Origin: Novosphingobium sp. Chol11
GTDB lineage: Bacteria; Pseudomonadota; Alphaproteobacteria; Sphingomonadales; Sphingomonadaceae
Direction of reading: 5' to 3'
DNA: 52,951 nt
Assembly: GCF_900218065.1 (NCBI RefSeq)
Contig: NZ_OBMU01000001.1
Location: 2,380,785 to 2,433,735, forward strand
A model generated the notes under the pieces. It did not search any database. It was not told where the DNA came from and saw only the letters and a list, made by a program, of their open reading frames with translations. Position 1 is the stretch's first letter; each line of letters begins with the position of its first letter. The position numbers were made by a program, and so were the translations under genes. This document shows, in pieces, positions 43,761 to 52,551 of this stretch.

Positions 43761-46535
43761 CTACACGTCGCCAACTAGTCCGGTATGGATCACATGAGGC
43801 ACAGCTTGAAATAACATCATGCGGCGCTTCAAATCCTCGCATACCTGCGCAAAGTCGCCTTTACTTGGAGCCATAATCGATGCTCCATCCTTCAAGAATT
43901 CCTCAGAAACTCCTCTAGCCGAGAGAAACGTAAGGGGTGAAAAAAGTAGATTTCTTTCGACCGGCGTATCGAAGTTAGCTCCTCTCACCGAGGAGGCATG
44001 AAATTTCATGCCTTTCATAGAAGTGCCAAAGAAATTAGCCGAGTTAATGCTACACAAATAAAATCGGCAGCCGTCCATTATCGCATAATTGAATCTCCCG
44101 CTCAAATCACATGCTACAAAGGTAGCGTCTTCCAAGTTTGACGATCTAAAATCGATATTATGAGCCCTTATCTCTTCAAAATGTTGGCCGGACGCATCAA
44201 GAAGCGAAAGACAGCTAAATATCACTGTGGACCCTGTTTTATCTTTTACTCGTTTGATTACGCTGCAAAGCTCATCTTCATCGTTCCATTCGATCTCTAT
44301 AATTGCTTTACCAGAACACTCGGCCTCATCGAGCGCCGTAGCGCATGAGTTGGCTACCATCCAGAGAGCGCACTCAGCGTTTGCCTGTTCGACTTCCATC
44401 GACCGCCATGTCCCGCCACCGGAAATCGGGAAGCCCTCATCGGACGCCTTTTTGATGAGGTTCTGAAAACCTTCCTTTAGCTTAATTGCATTTGCGATTT
44501 CTTCCTGCTTCTTGCCTCCGGCAAGCTTCAGTCGAATTTCATCCCGAAGGAAGTGCAGCATCTCAATTGATGGTTCGCCCGTCCGGGTCGCCCGCATCCA
44601 ATCGCGCATCGCATTATCAATGCGGCGCAAATTCTGAGCGATAACATCTTCAGCCACAGATAATAGAGCTTTAGCCGCCAGGTATTCTCCAAAACTTTTA
44701 TGAGTAAACTCAAATCCACGCTGCGATCTCTCAGATGATTTAAGGTAGAAATTCATGGCCAAGTTCGTGACATCCTGTCCATTATCAGCAGTGAACTTTT
44801 TCCAAGCGTCTTCTGCTTCCGTAATCTCAAGCGCTTCATCGAATTTTTCTTCGCTGGCAACGCGAGCGTCTCCTCCAAGCCACGCCGCAAGCGCGATCGT
44901 CTCCATGAGTTTCAGGAAGTCGGGCTTGGACAGTGTTTTGCCTGCGCCAAGCCTTTTATGTACTCCATCACCCCAGCCGCGTTCGTATATCGACTCGACA
45001 AGAGCCGAATAAATCCGGTTTCGATTGTCAGCGGCCAATTCCCAGTGTTGGTTTGCGTATCCGGCGAGCGCCAAAAGATAGCAAAGTAAAGGCTCGTGAG
45101 TGATACCCTCGAGCCGTTTATTAGAAAAAGCTTCAGGGATATCGGGCGTCTCGCCTTTGAGCGCAGCGTATTGAGTCCACCATTGTTTTCTCTGATCTTC
45201 TGACCAAAGAGGGTTATCGCTGCCGTCGCTTTCTTCGCCTGCATCGTGCACGCGCACTGGCAGGAACCCATATGCTTCAAGGGCACCATTGCGCGGCGTC
45301 GGCAAGTACCTGCTTGCTGCTTGAAACGCGGGCATCCGCCCGCTTACGATGACACGAATTTTGCGGTTGTTGCCGCCTGTTAGGGTGGAAACAAGACTGT
45401 TAAGGCGGTTTGCAAAGGTGCCAACTACATCTTTGGCAGCTTCCCCAGGAGCCACTAATTCATCTAGACCATCGAAGATTAGCAAAAGCGGAGCGCCATC
45501 CTCGACAGAGGCGCGTGCGAGCGGAGGCTGATTGAAGGGACTGTCAGTGGTTTCTGTGAAATGACGATTGATAGCCTCTCTCAGGTCTTGGTCCGTCCCG
45601 ATGTGTTGCAAGGGAATGAAGAGCGGACGGACCCCATCCTTCTTCGCGGCTCGGCTGGCTAACGCCTTCAATGTTGTAGATTTACCGCTGCCCGGGCCCC
45701 CGCCAACCAAACGCAGCCAATCGCTGAGGCTTTCACTCTCCACCCATGTGTCAAGTTCACTATCTATGCGAACCATTTCATGAGATGAAATTATGTTATA
45801 TCCTTCAGAGTCTATGTCATCATCATCTTTACTGAAAATACCTCGCAATGGTACATATAATTGGCTCAGCGATATTCTTTCTATTTCCTGACCAAATAGC
45901 GGTCTCACTTCAAAGTCATAGATCAATTTCGCTCTATACGACTGCCACGACGTAGATATATCGGCCGCCAAAGCTCCAGGAATTTTGAGGGAAGAGAACA
46001 GCGGCTCGTAGTAATCCGGTCGGGCGGAAAAAATCTCGAAGACCGCCCTATTGAAAGCTGCATCGATTTTGTATCGCAAATTAGCTTTATTTTCCGTCGA
46101 ATATGCATCATTATCGAAGAGATGTTCAAGAATTTCATTATAAATTTGCAGCTTTGTAGGCCGATCAAAAAAATTAATTGGTACGAATATTCCGTCTATG
46201 CCACACTTGGCTCTAGCAGTATCGATGGCGTGTCTAAAGTGCTTCACAAGCTCATCCGTCTTGTCAGAGGGAAAGGCTTTAGACTGATCGAGAGACCACG
46301 CAGTTGCGCTAATTGCAAAAACCCAGGCCAAGTAACCAGCTGATGGCTTGATTTTGAAAGAGGTGGCGAATTTAACTAACCCACTTATGCCGGTCGAAAC
46401 CCCATCTCCGGTGGATTTCAAGAAAAGGTCGCTTATGGCCCCACCTACTGACCCGAGGAAGTCCTTCCACTCGCTTTCCACCGAGATGTCGAGCGGGAGA
46501 TGAACCCCAACTTCGGCCCCAATAACATTGTGCAT
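43761..46535 (-). CDS. NACHT-type STAND NTPase with C-terminal pentapeptide repeats, putative anti-phage protein
   Basis: A 924-aa protein. Residues 1-260 are an unassigned N-terminal domain with a hydrophobic stretch near 67-82. The NACHT NTPase follows: Walker A GGPGSGKST (279-287), Walker B LLLIFDGLDEL (350-360) and sensor VIVSGRMPAFQ (396-406). The winged-helix marker FEFTHKSFGEYLAAKAL (608-624) is typical of the family. Residues about 786-855 are pentapeptide-like repeats (A/N-x-x-F/x: NIDFRSSNLEDATF, SANFFGTSMKGMKF), a likely sensor or partner surface. Bacterial NACHT proteins are known anti-phage genes; this role is inferred here. GGGAGG lies 5 nt before the ATG. Codon use is visibly more AT-rich than to the left. 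Confidence 0.85.
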   Translation of the reverse strand: MHNVIGAEVGVHLPLDISVESEWKDFLGSVGGAISDLFLKSTGDGVSTGISGLVKFATSFKIKPSAGYLAWVFAISATAWSLDQSKAFPSDKTDELVKHFRHAIDTARAKCGIDGIFVPINFFDRPTKLQIYNEILEHLFDNDAYSTENKANLRYKIDAAFNRAVFEIFSARPDYYEPLFSSLKIPGALAADISTSWQSYRAKLIYDFEVRPLFGQEIERISLSQLYVPLRGIFSKDDDDIDSEGYNIISSHEMVRIDSELDTWVESESLSDWLRLVGGGPGSGKSTTLKALASRAAKKDGVRPLFIPLQHIGTDQDLREAINRHFTETTDSPFNQPPLARASVEDGAPLLLIFDGLDELVAPGEAAKDVVGTFANRLNSLVSTLTGGNNRKIRVIVSGRMPAFQAASRYLPTPRNGALEAYGFLPVRVHDAGEESDGSDNPLWSEDQRKQWWTQYAALKGETPDIPEAFSNKRLEGITHEPLLCYLLALAGYANQHWELAADNRNRIYSALVESIYERGWGDGVHKRLGAGKTLSKPDFLKLMETIALAAWLGGDARVASEEKFDEALEITEAEDAWKKFTADNGQDVTNLAMNFYLKSSERSQRGFEFTHKSFGEYLAAKALLSVAEDVIAQNLRRIDNAMRDWMRATRTGEPSIEMLHFLRDEIRLKLAGGKKQEEIANAIKLKEGFQNLIKKASDEGFPISGGGTWRSMEVEQANAECALWMVANSCATALDEAECSGKAIIEIEWNDEDELCSVIKRVKDKTGSTVIFSCLSLLDASGQHFEEIRAHNIDFRSSNLEDATFVACDLSGRFNYAIMDGCRFYLCSINSANFFGTSMKGMKFHASSVRGANFDTPVERNLLFSPLTFLSARGVSEEFLKDGASIMAPSKGDFAQVCEDLKRRMMLFQAVPHVIHTGLVGDV

Positions 46536-46554
46536 TCACGCCTCCCTTTGCGCC

Positions 46555-46583
46555 ATCGTATTCAACAGGACAGTGGTCGTCAA
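46555..46583 (-). promoter_or_regulatory. Promoter of the NACHT gene
   Basis: On the minus strand TTGACG (46583-46578), a 17-bp spacer and TACGAT (46560-46555) form a good sigma-70-type promoter. The transcript would start about 12-15 nt before the ATG at 46535, giving a very short leader containing GGGAGG. Confidence 0.6.
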
Positions 46584-46623
46584 AGTATGACAGCGAAATC
46601 ATCGGCCTAATCGCAAACGTCCG

Positions 46624-46711
46624 TTTCCGATACACGCTACCAACATGTATCGAAAATTAGACTCCACATATATTCGTTACCTTGATAGTTTCGTTACACA
46701 GATTCGATACA
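46624..46711. promoter_or_regulatory. res-like cluster of TTCGWTAC motifs upstream of the serine recombinase
   Basis: An inverted pair CGATACA (46628-46634) / TGTATCG (46646-46652) has arms that extend to TTT...AAA with one mismatch. It is followed by direct copies TTCGTTAC (46672-46679), TTCGTTAC (46690-46697) and TTCGATAC (46703-46710). Five related half-sites within 90 bp just before a resolvase gene fit a recombination/autoregulation site (res). The subsite assignment is inference. Confidence 0.55.
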
Positions 46712-46722
46712 AGGATTACAAA

Positions 46723-47301
46723 ATGAGCCGAGCCTTTGCATATTGCCGCGTTTCAACGGGGGACCAGACTACCGACAATCAAGTTAGAGAGATTGAAGCG
46801 GCTGGCTTTGCGGTCGATCCCAAGCGCATCATTGTTGAGACTGTTTCTGGTTCGGTTGCCGCTTTGGAGCGCAAGGGCTTTGCTAAGTTGGTGGATCGGC
46901 TGGAAGCCGGTGACATTCTCATCGTGACAAAGCTGGATCGGCTAGGCCGTAACGCTATGGACGTAAGGGGCACAGTCGAACGGCTGGAAGCAGAAGGTGT
47001 GAAGGTCCATTGCCTTGCCCTTGGTGGTGTGGACCTCACCAGCGCAGCCGGAAAGATGACGATGGCTGTTATCTCTGCCGTTGCTGAGTTCGAGCGTGAT
47101 CTACTGATCGAACGAACCCAATCAGGCTTGAAGCGGGCGAAGGCAGAGGGAAAGACCTTGGGCCGTCCGCAATCCCTTACTGATGATCAGCAGCGCACCA
47201 TTCTTGGAAAGCGGAAGGAAGGCATTTCCCTTGGAGCATTGGCCAAGGAATATCAGGTTAGCCGCGCCGCCATACAGCGGGTGGAAAAACGGGCCTCTTA
47301 A
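46723..47301 (+). CDS. Small serine recombinase (resolvase/invertase family)
   Basis: A 192-aa site-specific recombinase. The ATG at 46723 gives [20 protein letters not shown], with the catalytic Ser in YCRVST. The active-site Arg cluster includes [13 protein letters not shown] (near 65-77) and [21 protein letters not shown] (near 122-142). The C-terminal HTH is [19 protein letters not shown] (near 172). Length and order are those of Tn3-type resolvases and DNA invertases, not of large serine integrases. A cluster of likely binding sites lies directly upstream. It is divergent from the NACHT gene. It could resolve dimers, invert DNA or be a transposon relic. Confidence 0.92.
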   Translation: MSRAFAYCRVSTGDQTTDNQVREIEAAGFAVDPKRIIVETVSGSVAALERKGFAKLVDRLEAGDILIVTKLDRLGRNAMDVRGTVERLEAEGVKVHCLALGGVDLTSAAGKMTMAVISAVAEFERDLLIERTQSGLKRAKAEGKTLGRPQSLTDDQQRTILGKRKEGISLGALAKEYQVSRAAIQRVEKRAS

Positions 47302-47935
47302 GATCATGATGAAGCAGCGATAGGGGCAAGGTGCGACATGTCTGACATTCGACCATTCCGCCAGGAACGGGCTTGAAGTCATTGGATGAATGCGAAGGTC
47401 CACGCCTACGCTTCATGCCATTGTCCAGTGAGGCGATCAGCCCCTACCTCATTGTTCCTATCGGGCTGACGATAGGAAACGGTACGGGATACCTTCTTTT
47501 ATTCTGATGCGATCGACAGGCTGCCCGTCAGCCGTTGCAATCTCAACGGAATGCCCTGCCATTTTGGTGGGGTATTTTTTTGCCTGCGTCAGAAAGGCGA
47601 AGTCTTAACTCAGAGGCTATATTGGGCACAGAAATTGATTCACACGGGCCTTATCGGATTAGCTGTCCTCACACGATAGAAACGCGAAGGGGGCAAGGAA
47701 GCAGCCGATCCGTAAACGACCACTAGTTGACGCTGAAAGGATCGATTTAACTTCCCAAATGCGGTCGTTCGTTCAGCGTGATCTTTCCCGTTTCTTCACT
47801 TCTAACCAGCAGTTTCGACAATTGGTTTTTGGAACTGGGGCGACTGTGCCAATGCGGGGCACCGCGCCTGACCGATTGACACCCTCGTATGCTTAAATAG
47901 AAGGCCAGCTGGCTGCCTATCGATCAAGGGATCAC
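47302..47935. other. Gene-poor gap between the recombinase and the flavin reductase
   Basis: I see no supported gene in these 634 bp. Short frames exist (for example 47535-47726) but have no recognisable family, no ribosome site and stop quickly. A run of T residues within GGGGTATTTTTTTG lies near 47570. The region may be decayed coding DNA. Confidence 0.4.
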
Positions 47936-49027
47936 ATGACCGACCTGTTCTCTCCGCTCGCCTTCTCGCGCGGCCCTACCATGAAGAACCGCCTCATGCT
48001 TGCTCCGCTGACTAACCAGCAGAGCTACCCGGACGGCCGACTTTCAGACGAGGAATATGGCTGGTTGATCATGCGTGCAACGGGCGGGTTCGGTCTAGTG
48101 ATGACCTGTGCCTCTCATGTGCAGCCAGTCGGCCAGGGCTTTCCAGGACAACTTGGCATCTTCGGTGATGAACACCTCGAAGGGCTCACCCGATTGGCAG
48201 CCGGCATCAAGGAAGGGGGGGCCCTATCCTCGGTGCAACTTCACCATGCCGGCTACCGCGCACCCCAAGAGCTGGTGGGCACGCCGGTCTGCCCCTCTGA
48301 CAATCCCGAAACCGGTGCGCGCGGTCTAACTCTGGATGAGGTCGAGAGGCTTCGCGACGACTTCATCGCGGCGGCCGTGCGCGCCGAGAAGGCAGGTTTT
48401 GACGGTGTAGAAGTGCATGGCGCGCATGGCTATGTGCTCGCCGAATTCCTTTCCCCTGAAGTCAACCAGCGCACCGATCGCTACGGCGGTAACTCCGAAA
48501 ATCGCGCTCGCCTTCTATTCGAGATAGTTGACGGTATTCGAGCCGCCTGCCGCGCGGATTTCCAGGTGGGCTTGCGGCTTTCGCCGGAGCGCTATGCACA
48601 AGACCTTCAGGAAGTTGTCGCAGTTGCGGGCGAGGTGATGCGCAATGACAAGATCGACTATCTTGACCTTTCATTGTGGGATGTCACCAAAGAGCCAGAA
48701 GACGAACGCTACAAAGGACGGACCTTGCTGAGCTGCTTCACCGAGCTGCCGCGGGGCAATACACGTCTGGGCGCGGCGGGCAAGGTCATGAACGGCCGAA
48801 CCGCAGCGAGCGTCATTGCAGCTGGCTGCGATTTCGTCTCGATTGGACGTGCCGCGATCCTGCGGCACGATTTCCCCGAATGCGTGCGCTGCGATGCCGA
48901 CTTCGAATCGCCTTCGCTCCCCGTGTCGCCCGAGCATCTTCGCAGTGAGGGTGTCGCTGAACCGTTCCTCAACTACATAACCTCGACCTGGCCTAACTTC
49001 GTTGAAGACGAAACGGCAAAGGCGTGA
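47936..49027 (+). CDS. NADH:flavin oxidoreductase, Old Yellow Enzyme family
   Basis: A 363-aa FMN TIM-barrel ene-reductase or dienoyl-type oxidoreductase. It starts MTDLFSPLAFSRGPTMKNRL with AAGGG 6 nt upstream. The FMN region has MLAPLTNQQSYPDGRLSDEE (near 20-40). The catalytic/substrate-binding part is FDGVEVHGAHGYVLAEFLSP (with the HGAHGY motif, near 160), then NQRTDRYGGNSENRARLL. The C-terminal phosphate site is near IAAGCDFVSIGRAAI. It likely reduces activated C=C bonds of enones or related compounds. It lies inside the putative integrated element, 158 bp ahead of a transporter. Confidence 0.92.
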   Translation: MTDLFSPLAFSRGPTMKNRLMLAPLTNQQSYPDGRLSDEEYGWLIMRATGGFGLVMTCASHVQPVGQGFPGQLGIFGDEHLEGLTRLAAGIKEGGALSSVQLHHAGYRAPQELVGTPVCPSDNPETGARGLTLDEVERLRDDFIAAAVRAEKAGFDGVEVHGAHGYVLAEFLSPEVNQRTDRYGGNSENRARLLFEIVDGIRAACRADFQVGLRLSPERYAQDLQEVVAVAGEVMRNDKIDYLDLSLWDVTKEPEDERYKGRTLLSCFTELPRGNTRLGAAGKVMNGRTAASVIAAGCDFVSIGRAAILRHDFPECVRCDADFESPSLPVSPEHLRSEGVAEPFLNYITSTWPNFVEDETAKA

Positions 49028-49185
49028 GAGCGCCGGATTTCAAATTTGTGCGCCACAACCTGTGTTCGATGGTTGCATGAAGCTAATAACGGAACAGCGA
49101 AGGTCGTTCTGTCGGCCTAACCACCCTTACTCTTGGTCAATAAGTGGAGCGAAATGCGCGGACCTGTGCCTGACGGTTGCCGGGG

Positions 49186-50142
49186 GTGAGTAGGCAAGTC
49201 GCCGGTACGGAGGCGCCACCATCGTTCCCCACCGCGGAGTTGAGCCGTCCGGTGGAGAACCGCGCACGCGGCATCGGCTTGCGCGTAGGTGCGGTAAGCA
49301 CCTTTGCCGCGATGATGGCCGCTCTGAAATACGCGACTGTTCATGGGGCTGGTCCGGTAGAGGTGCTGTTCTTCCGCAACTTGTTCGCGCTGCCCACGAT
49401 CATCGCGTGGGTGGCGGTTAGTGGGGGTTTGGCAGCGGTGCGCACCCGCCGTCCAAGTGCTCACCTGACGCGCAGCGCCCTTGGCCTTTGTGTCATGTTC
49501 TGCACCTTTCTCGCGCTATCCAAACTGCCGCTAGCGGAAGCAACGGTCATCAGCTTCTCGGCACCACTCTTTGCGACCATGCTGTCGGCGCTCATCCTCC
49601 GTGAGAAGGTCTTTTGGCACCGGTGGACGGCAATCGTGTTGGGTTTCGTCGGCGTGCTGGTAGCGGTAAATCCCGTTGGCTCGACGCTGCCACTGATGGG
49701 CGTCATCATTGCCCTCATTGCGGCGCTCGGTACGGCCCTAGTGGTGATCACACTTCGACAAATCGGCGAAACCGAGAGTGCGACGGCTACGGTTTTCTGG
49801 TTCAATGTGGCAAGCGTTGTGGTCACTCTGATCCCCATGCCGTTTGTCTACAACTCGCACAGCGGTGACGTATGGCTCGCGCTGATGATAGGCGGAATTT
49901 TCGGAGGAGTGGCGCAAATCATGATGACAGCGGCGGTGCGCTTTGCGCCGGTGTCAGTGCTAGCGCCGTTTGATTACCTGCAACTCGTCTGGGCGACCTT
50001 GTGGGGCGTAGTTCTATTCGAGGTCGCACCGACGATCAACGGCGCTGTGGGGGGAGTCCTAATCGCAGGCGCCGGGTGCTATGTGGTGTGGCGCGAGCGG
50101 CGACAGCGCAAGATTACCGTGACTGCGGGTAATGAGCTTTGA
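49186..50142 (+). CDS. EamA-family (drug/metabolite) transporter
   Basis: A 318-aa inner-membrane protein with ten predicted helices in two EamA repeats (about residues 30-155 and 170-305). Visible features are ATVHGAGPVEVLFFRNLFA (TM2 region), LPLAEATVISFSAPLFATML and the second-half counterpart LAPFDYLQLVWATLWGVVLF. The start is uncertain: GTG at 49186, preceded by CCGGGG, is chosen over TTG at 49177. It could export a metabolite. It follows the Old Yellow Enzyme gene on the same strand and may share its transcript. The substrate cannot be inferred. Confidence 0.85.
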   Translation: MSRQVAGTEAPPSFPTAELSRPVENRARGIGLRVGAVSTFAAMMAALKYATVHGAGPVEVLFFRNLFALPTIIAWVAVSGGLAAVRTRRPSAHLTRSALGLCVMFCTFLALSKLPLAEATVISFSAPLFATMLSALILREKVFWHRWTAIVLGFVGVLVAVNPVGSTLPLMGVIIALIAALGTALVVITLRQIGETESATATVFWFNVASVVVTLIPMPFVYNSHSGDVWLALMIGGIFGGVAQIMMTAAVRFAPVSVLAPFDYLQLVWATLWGVVLFEVAPTINGAVGGVLIAGAGCYVVWRERRQRKITVTAGNEL

Positions 50143-50296
50143 CACGCCGAGCCTTGTAAACCGCGGGTAAACCTCTCACAAAAAAATGCCGGAGTTCTAA
50201 ACCGCCTGCTCGGCAAGTGTCGGCGCCGCTCTAAGGCAAATTTTTGGGGTCTCGACGGACGAGCATTCAATTTTCTTTGTCCGCTTATCCGGGTTG

Positions 50297-50437
50297 CCGC
50301 CTGAAAGCTGCCGTTCCGCTTACCACCCGCCATCGTCGCTGGCTACAGTGGGGCCTCGCCACGCGCCAATAACCTGCTGGTCCGCTTCGGGATTGCAAAG
50401 CTGCTCGGCGGCAGGCGACCATTTTTTGCCATTCGTC
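50297..50437. repeat. Imperfect dispersed repeat A (about 140 bp)
   Basis: The 350-bp gap after the EamA gene holds the first of three related segments. Shared landmarks are CTGAAAGC near the left end, CATCGTCG, CCTGCTGGTCCGCTT in the middle, GGCGACCA towards the right, and TGCCATTC at the end. It aligns by eye with B (51551-51689) and C (52357-52497). No frame spans all copies. Confidence 0.65.
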
Positions 50438-50493
50438 CCCCTTCAATCGTTGTCCACTAGCGGACAGTGCGGGCGTCGCATATTGATCTCATC

Positions 50494-50877
50494 ATGAAGG
50501 GGCGGACAGCGATCGTTTGCGTAATGGCTGCGAGCATCGGTGGTGCAGCAGGCTGGATACTCAATGACCAAGCTGAAGGCCGCCGCTGCAATTATTTGGC
50601 GAATGGCTATGAATTACTTCCAATCAGAACTGAACGCCTCTCCCGATCCGAACTTGAGCATGTGCCTGAACATGTCCTGGGTGACATACAAAGGTGCTGG
50701 GCGGCAAACCCCTATGGAGGGCCTCAGCACAGCCTGGCATTGACCGATGCCAGAAAACTGTCTGCGGCGCGCTATTATGTCGCCTTCGAACCACTCGGGA
50801 TAACCGATGTTCAAATAGTGTTCCTGGTCGACCGCAAAGATGGCGTGATCGGTGCATTTCAGCGCAGCACCCAGTAA
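50494..50877 (+). CDS. Hypothetical membrane-anchored or secreted protein
   Basis: A 127-aa protein from ATG at 50494; the frame's earlier start lacks a ribosome site. It begins with a hydrophobic signal or anchor (KGRTAIVCVMAASIGGAAGW). The remainder (residues 25-127) has two Cys, an Arg/Glu-rich middle, YYVAFEPLGITDVQIVFLVD as a beta-rich C-terminal part, and the ending GVIGAFQRSTQ. No family is recognised. It lies directly after repeat A, and its neighbours are also small membrane proteins, so a cassette-like arrangement with the repeats is conceivable. Confidence 0.55.
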   Translation: MKGRTAIVCVMAASIGGAAGWILNDQAEGRRCNYLANGYELLPIRTERLSRSELEHVPEHVLGDIQRCWAANPYGGPQHSLALTDARKLSAARYYVAFEPLGITDVQIVFLVDRKDGVIGAFQRSTQ

Positions 50878-50988
50878 CGTGCCGCACCCTCTATAAGCGC
50901 TAGGCGGCTAAAACGACCATGGCGGGCATTTACGATGCTGTAGCATCCTGCCAAAATCAGACTTCACGGAGGGGAGCACGGCCGCGTT

Positions 50989-51180
50989 ATGTTCCGACTT
51001 TTGTTTGGCGAAACGGTACGGACAGTGATGTTACCACTCCTTCCATTTCAATTTCTGATCGTTGCCCTCAACCTCGCGGGGTACGTGGAGAACGAAACGT
51101 TTATATCGTCGATGAGGATGATAGCGTTCGCGTACGTCATCTCCGTCATTTTGGAAGCGGTGTACGGCGTACGGAAATGA
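50989..51180 (+). CDS. Small two-helix membrane protein
   Basis: A 63-aa frame with two hydrophobic segments (about 12-32 and 43-60) separated by a short polar loop (YVENETFISS). GAGCACGG precedes the ATG without a strong ribosome site. I do not recognise it. The hydrophobic pattern is more regular than expected of a chance frame, but it could also be a fragment. Confidence 0.4.
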   Translation: MFRLLFGETVRTVMLPLLPFQFLIVALNLAGYVENETFISSMRMIAFAYVISVILEAVYGVRK

Positions 51181-51293
51181 TGAGATTACTCATCGGTGCT
51201 CGTCATGGCACTTTACGCTTTCGTAAGGCGACGGTGAACACCCGACCAATTTCAGCCTTGGGTGAGGTTGATCGCTCTGCTCGGACGCGGACA

Positions 51294-51509
51294 TCACCGA
51301 CGTGATGAAGGCTTTCGTATCCACAGCCTTACGGATCGAGGCAGAAAGTAGGCGCAGCCAAGAATGCTGACCGCCGTAACGCCAAGTAGGGTATTGGTAG
51401 CTGCCTCGCTCTCGGAAATTGTGGCATGGCCTAGGGTTGCCAACATCAGGGATGTTGCAAATCCGGCGAGTGATAGAGTCGTGCCTGCATGAACATGCTT
51501 TCTATTCAT
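51294..51509 (-). CDS. Small two-helix membrane protein
   Basis: A 71-aa frame starting MNRKHVHAGTTLSLAGFATS, with two hydrophobic stretches (about 9-28 and 38-56) and a basic tail (RLWIRKPSSRR), typical of a small inner-membrane protein with a cytoplasmic C-terminus. It runs opposite to its neighbours. No family is recognised. It lies between the 63-aa membrane protein and repeat B. Confidence 0.4.
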   Translation of the reverse strand: MNRKHVHAGTTLSLAGFATSLMLATLGHATISESEAATNTLLGVTAVSILGCAYFLPRSVRLWIRKPSSRR

Positions 51510-51550
51510 GCTGAATTATTACGGTTGGCATAGGCCAATGGGCAAGAGGT

Positions 51551-51689
51551 GATCCGAAACCGGACCGTCGCCTAATCACCCTGCATCGTTGCTACCGGCC
51601 TGCAAAGCAGCCTTAGCCGCGCCAACCTGCTGGTCAGGTTCAGAATTAGAAAGCAGCCCAGCGGCGAGCGACCACAAACTGCCATTCAG
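51551..51689. repeat. Imperfect dispersed repeat B (about 140 bp)
   Basis: The second related segment, in the gap between 51509 and 51790. It keeps CATCGTTG, GCCTGCAAAGCAGCCTTAGC, CCTGCTGGTCAGGTT, GCGACCACAAACTGCCATTC and the same order as A and C. It is also followed closely by a small plus-strand gene. Confidence 0.65.
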
Positions 51690-51789
51690 AAGTGCATCCG
51701 CTGCACCTGGTTGCTGACGTTGACGCCGACGCTATGCTCTACATCATCCTGCTGCAGTCAGCGCGGGCACAAGAAGCGCGGGGGTAACA

Positions 51790-52287
51790 ATGTCTTCAAA
51801 ACGAGGATGCATGGTAGCCAGCGCCTCAATAGGCATTCTGCTGCTAGCTTTCCTGCTCTGGCCCTATCGATCGGAAAAAATAGATAGCGTCGTTTCAGCA
51901 AACGAAACGGGGTGCGCCATTTACACCACCAGCAACGGCGGCTGGCGCGAAGAGGCAGGGGCTTCTCGGGTAGCTTACCCCCTGGATATACGTGTTTTCG
52001 TTGAAAGTTGCGCCGGTGTGCCACAGGGGCGACCATATGCCGCAACGCTTGTGTCCGCTCGCTCCGGGAAAGTCATTGCGTCAGGATTGTCCTGTTCCGG
52101 GAACAGACTTGCCGAAGGGTATCCTTGTAGGCTTGAATTGCCACCACTCAACACACTATCTGGGCAGGATCACTTTCGCGTTCGCGTTGTGGTGGCCAAG
52201 AGACAAAAGTTGCGCTCTGCTGAGTTGCACCTGTTCCTCAAACGCGAATGGCGTAGCGTTGTGATCGACACGATTATGTCGGTCTAG
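51790..52287 (+). CDS. Hypothetical protein with N-terminal membrane anchor
   Basis: A 165-aa protein. GGGG lies about 6 nt before the ATG. Residues 8-26 are one hydrophobic helix (VASASIGILLLAFLLW), followed by basic residues and then a soluble, probably periplasmic, beta-rich domain. Four Cys are conserved-looking (TGCAIYTT, VESCAG, GLSCSGN, GYPCRLELP) and could pair as disulfides. No family is recognised. It lies between repeats B and C. Confidence 0.55.
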   Translation: MSSKRGCMVASASIGILLLAFLLWPYRSEKIDSVVSANETGCAIYTTSNGGWREEAGASRVAYPLDIRVFVESCAGVPQGRPYAATLVSARSGKVIASGLSCSGNRLAEGYPCRLELPPLNTLSGQDHFRVRVVVAKRQKLRSAELHLFLKREWRSVVIDTIMSV

Positions 52288-52356
52288 CGCGTCGGCGTTC
52301 GCCTCTGCCCTGCAGTATCAAATAATGCTCACCGCGGCGTCAGCTATCACCGATCC

Positions 52357-52497
52357 TCCACCTGAAAGCCGACAGTCCGCCGCCCACCCGCTATCGTCGA
52401 TTCCCGCCTGCAAAGCCGCCTGCGCCGCCTATATCCTGCTGGTCCGCTTTGAGCTTGGTAAGCCGTCCATCGGCAGACGACCAATTCTGCCATATGT
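52357..52497. repeat. Imperfect dispersed repeat C (about 140 bp)
   Basis: The third related segment. It carries CCTGAAAGCCGACAGTCCGC, CTATCGTCG, GCCTGCAAAGCCGCCTGCGC, CCTGCTGGTCCGCTTTGAGC, GACGACCAATTCTGCCAT. It is the closest of the three to a likely consensus and lies between a plus-strand gene and a convergent minus-strand gene. Confidence 0.65.
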
Positions 52498-52551
52498 TCG
52501 GGGCGCATTCATCCCATCAAGCATCCGCATGGGCGGGCAAGCAGCGTGACG

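Noticed and set aside
46723..47301. Large serine integrase responsible for the tRNA insertion
   Set aside because: At 192 aa it has only the catalytic domain and a short HTH, as in resolvases; it is unlikely to perform tRNA integration.
47535..47726. A 63-codon open frame
   Set aside because: No ribosome site, no recognisable motif and odd composition; treated as non-coding.
50297..52497. Integron gene-cassette array
   Set aside because: The repeats do not show the GTTRRRY / RYYYAAC ends or the paired arms of attC sites, and gene orientation is mixed.
50297..52497. CRISPR array
   Set aside because: The repeats are long, imperfect and about 1 kb apart; there are no short identical repeats with spacers and no cas genes.
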